Shown here piece after piece: positions 62,374 to 64,000 of a stretch of DNA of 64,000 nt. The stretch's first letter is position 1. The number at the start of each line of letters is the position of its first letter. Below the pieces are notes generated by a model, which was given only the letters and a program-made list of their open reading frames with translations, searched no databases and was not told the DNA's origin. The position numbers and the translations under genes are program-made. Source of the stretch: Nostoc piscinale CENA21 (GTDB lineage: Bacteria > Cyanobacteriota > Cyanobacteriia > Cyanobacteriales > Nostocaceae); NCBI RefSeq assembly GCF_001298445.1, contig NZ_CP012036.1, positions 6,945,525 through 7,009,524 on the forward strand. Reading direction: 5' to 3'.

Positions 62374-62491
62374 CACTTTACTCTCTTACCCTTTTGCCCT
62401 TTACACTTTTTTCTTTACCCTTCTCCCGCGCGAAGCGCGATAAATTTTTTTAGATTTGTTGTATCTTGATGAGTGATTTACCCATAATACA

Positions 62492-62586
62492 GCAATCTCT
62501 CGTAGGTTGGGTGAAACGAAGTTGAACCCAACAAATGATATAAAAAAATCAAAAATTTCTCAACTACAAAAATTTAAATTCACATA
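62492..62586. repeat. 95-bp direct repeat, left copy
   Basis: GCAATCTCTCGTAGGTTGGG through CAACTACAAAAATTTAAATT matches the copy at 63194-63286 with few changes. The two flank the DUF559 gene. Confidence 0.75.
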
Positions 62587-62614
62587 TAGCAACACCATCA
62601 AAAACCACATAACA

Positions 62615-62660
62615 ATTAGCCCCCTCCTCGCCTGCGGGGAGGGGGTTGGGGGTGGGGTTC
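62615..62660. repeat. GC-rich inverted repeat, right-hand partner of 63026-63072
   Basis: AATTAGCCCCCTCCTCGCCT through GGGGTTC is the near-exact inverse complement of the copy inside the DUF559 coding start. Its right edge touches the DUF559 stop. Confidence 0.7.
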
Positions 62661-63117
62661 ATCTCTGCAAACAAGCCGCAATATCCTCTAACACCCCCTC
62701 TATCCTCTCCATCACATCCTCATTTCTAAATCGCACAACCTGTAACCCTAAACTCTCCAAAAACTCTTGACGTATCGCATCTTCTACTTGGGTGTAATCG
62801 TGAATTTCGCCATCCACTTCTACCACTAACTGCGCTTCACTACAGTAAAAATCGACGATAAAACGGTCAATTGTTTGCTGGCGGCGAAACTTGAACCCCA
62901 ACAGTTGCTTGTGTCTCAATTTCTCCCAAAGTCGCTTTTCTGCTGGAGTTGGTTCACACCGCATTTGTCGCGCCAAGATTTTAAGTTTTTCCCAAAGTTG
63001 AGGTGTGGTTTGCCAAACTTGACCCGGAACCCCACCCCCTAACCCCCTCCCCGCAGGCGAGGAGGGGGAATTAGAGTTTTTGAGAGGCTTTGGCTTGGAG
63101 TTTTGATATTGGGTCAT
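62659..63117 (-). CDS. DUF559 endonuclease-like protein
   Basis: This 152-residue protein has the Vsr/MutH-like DUF559 core from about residue 48: RQMRCEPTPAEKRLWEKLR, HKQLLGFKFRRQQTIDRFIV, DFYCSEAQLVVEVDGEIHD (catalytic acidic residues) and LGLQVVRFRNEDVM. The N-terminal 45 residues include SPSSPAGRGLGGGVPG, encoded by the GC-rich repeat, so either the repeat has been captured in the gene or translation starts downstream of it. The gene sits inside nested direct and inverted repeats. Such orphan nucleases are widespread; their function is unknown. Confidence 0.8.
   Translation of the reverse strand: MTQYQNSKPKPLKNSNSPSSPAGRGLGGGVPGQVWQTTPQLWEKLKILARQMRCEPTPAEKRLWEKLRHKQLLGFKFRRQQTIDRFIVDFYCSEAQLVVEVDGEIHDYTQVEDAIRQEFLESLGLQVVRFRNEDVMERIEGVLEDIAACLQR
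63026..63072. repeat. GC-rich inverted repeat inside DUF559 reading frame
   Basis: GAACCCCACCCCCTAACCCC through CGCAGGCGAGGAGGGGGAAT; inverse partner at 62615-62660. Confidence 0.7.
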
Positions 63118-63193
63118 TTGCGCTGTTGGCTTATGAATATTTCATCTATTATTCCCCGTGCGATCACATTCCCAAAATCAAGTTACCACAGTG

Positions 63194-63286
63194 GCAATCT
63201 CTTGTAGGTTGGGTGAAACGAAGTGGAACCCAACAAATGATATGAAAAATCAAAATTCTTCAACTACAGAAATTTAAATTTACATA
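63194..63286. repeat. 95-bp direct repeat, right copy
   Basis: GCAATCTCTTGTAGGTTGGG through CAACTACAGAAATTTAAATT, partner of 62492-62586. Part of the same phrase recurs near 63361-63391 in inverse form. Confidence 0.75.
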
Positions 63287-63417
63287 GTAATTAGTTATAA
63301 AATCCATCAACATGGTTTGGGTTGAGGCACCAAATCCAACATGAGTTTATTAGATAAAGAGTTGGGTTCCGCTATCGCTCCACCCAACCTACAAATATTA
63401 CTAGAAATTCCATCCTG

Positions 63418-63743
63418 TCATTGCATAGCCATTTTTTCAGTCTTTAATTTACGTAGCCTGTCAACAACTGGATTAGGGTTGCGGCTTTGTTCTTCCCTCA
63501 TGCGATCGCCCCACTCTAGCCAATCTTTCAAATAAGCATCTACAGCTTGTTGATTGTGTAAGTAGTAGAGAATATAGTAGCATAAACCTGCTCTAAAGTA
63601 AGTGAAGTATAGGTTTTAGCAATCTCTTCGGGAGTTTTAGCACGGAAAAGGTAGTCAAATAAGATTGTTTCAATTCCTACTCTTGTACCCAGGAGTCTAA
63701 TATCATCAGGCGCAAGAAAGTTAAAGTAGTCTTCAAGCTGCAT
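63418..63743 (-). pseudogene. DUF433 family gene with frameshift
   Basis: The first 54 residues (MQLEDYFNFLAPDDIRLLGT, RAKTPEEIAKTYTSLTLEQV) match DUF433, small winged-helix proteins often acting as antitoxins. The frame breaks near 63577 at TATATTCTC, consistent with a duplicated AT. A different frame then continues as YYLHNQQAVDAYLKDWLEWG to a stop at 63418. This break is not a homopolymer case, so real decay is more likely. A DUF5615 toxin usually pairs with DUF433; only a short unclear remnant (63770-63850, plus strand) is present. Confidence 0.65.
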
Positions 63744-64000
63744 AGTTCGCTAAAAATAAGATGTTGATATTATTGACTGATCGTAACATCGAACAAATTT
63801 CAGCGATTCTTGGCCATAAAAGCTGGGCGATCGCAAGTTGAATATTCTGCGCCGTGCAAGCGATCGCCTGATAAGATATATAATTAAGACTGCTTCCAAG
63901 CTTTTTGTGTCCTGTTTAAGACAAGCACTGACGATTATTAATGACTGTAACGGTCATTACCCCATTGCCGCTTCACCTTTTGATAATATTATCAACACTG
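63744..64000. other. Window end, no clear gene
   Basis: A short plus-strand reading frame (MLILLTDRNIEQISAILGHK, 63770-63850) ends after 26 residues; it may be a fragment of a PIN/DUF5615-like toxin but is too short to assign. Two HIP1 sites are present. Confidence 0.3.

Noticed and set aside
62125..62376. Antisense reading frame over the FGE tail
   Set aside because: It is the complement of the repetitive VR region; a shadow frame, not a gene.
63341..63535. Plus-strand 64-residue frame
   Set aside because: It overlaps the DUF433 gene remnant and a dispersed GTTGGG-type repeat; no conserved protein features.

Overview
The window reads as chromosome of a filamentous, probably Nostoc-like cyanobacterium. 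The highly iterated palindrome GCGATCGC is scattered throughout. A ycf66-family gene, short tandem repeats of the STRR type and small palindromic elements typical of heterocystous genomes are also present. No host name can be proven from sequence alone.

Left part (1-32 kb) is largely a sulfur and organosulfur accessory region. It holds a partial MFS exporter and a four-gene minus-strand operon: two paralogous AprA-like flavoproteins, an AprB-like 2x[4Fe-4S] ferredoxin and an SsuA-like lipoprotein. Next come a vanadium haloperoxidase, a methyltransferase-GST pair behind a perfect 14-bp-arm palindrome, a 2OG-Fe(II) oxygenase divergent from an aldo/keto reductase, an arylsulfotransferase, a Cys-rich copper-binding protein, two more orphan solute-binding proteins and a TPR protein. 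ssuD, ssuE, cysE, an Rrf2 regulator and cysK follow. Then comes a transport block: four CadD-family paralogs, a TauE/SafE permease and a LysR regulator, then a prohibitin-like protein. An ACCGTA-type motif recurs in several of the promoter regions.

Middle (32-47 kb) mixes housekeeping genes (gnd, ycf66, ileS, Mn catalase, RidA) with accessory modules: a DUF5131/TcmP pair, a ParA, and a PD-(D/E)XK-ParA fusion followed by a ParB-like protein.

At 47.2-49.7 kb is a retron. Its reverse transcriptase carries the retron marks NAxxH and VTG together with YVDD. It has a well-supported msr-msd candidate directly upstream, a second diverged copy downstream, and tRNA or tRNA-like genes next to each copy. 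This looks like a duplicated tRNA-cluster plus ncRNA unit flanking the RT. I see no obvious effector gene beside it.

Right part (50-64 kb): an ABC-2 transporter (one ATPase, two permeases), an MscS channel, leuB, a prepilin peptidase, and a conflict-type pair (EACC1-like protein plus caspase-FGE). The C-terminus of the caspase-FGE protein looks like the variable region of a diversity-generating retroelement. A DUF559 nuclease flanked by nested repeats and a frameshifted DUF433 gene close the window.

A caution applies to the whole window. At least ten apparent frameshifts are each explained by exactly one extra base in an A/T homopolymer of 6-9, which suggests systematic homopolymer miscalls. 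I therefore describe most of these as single genes.
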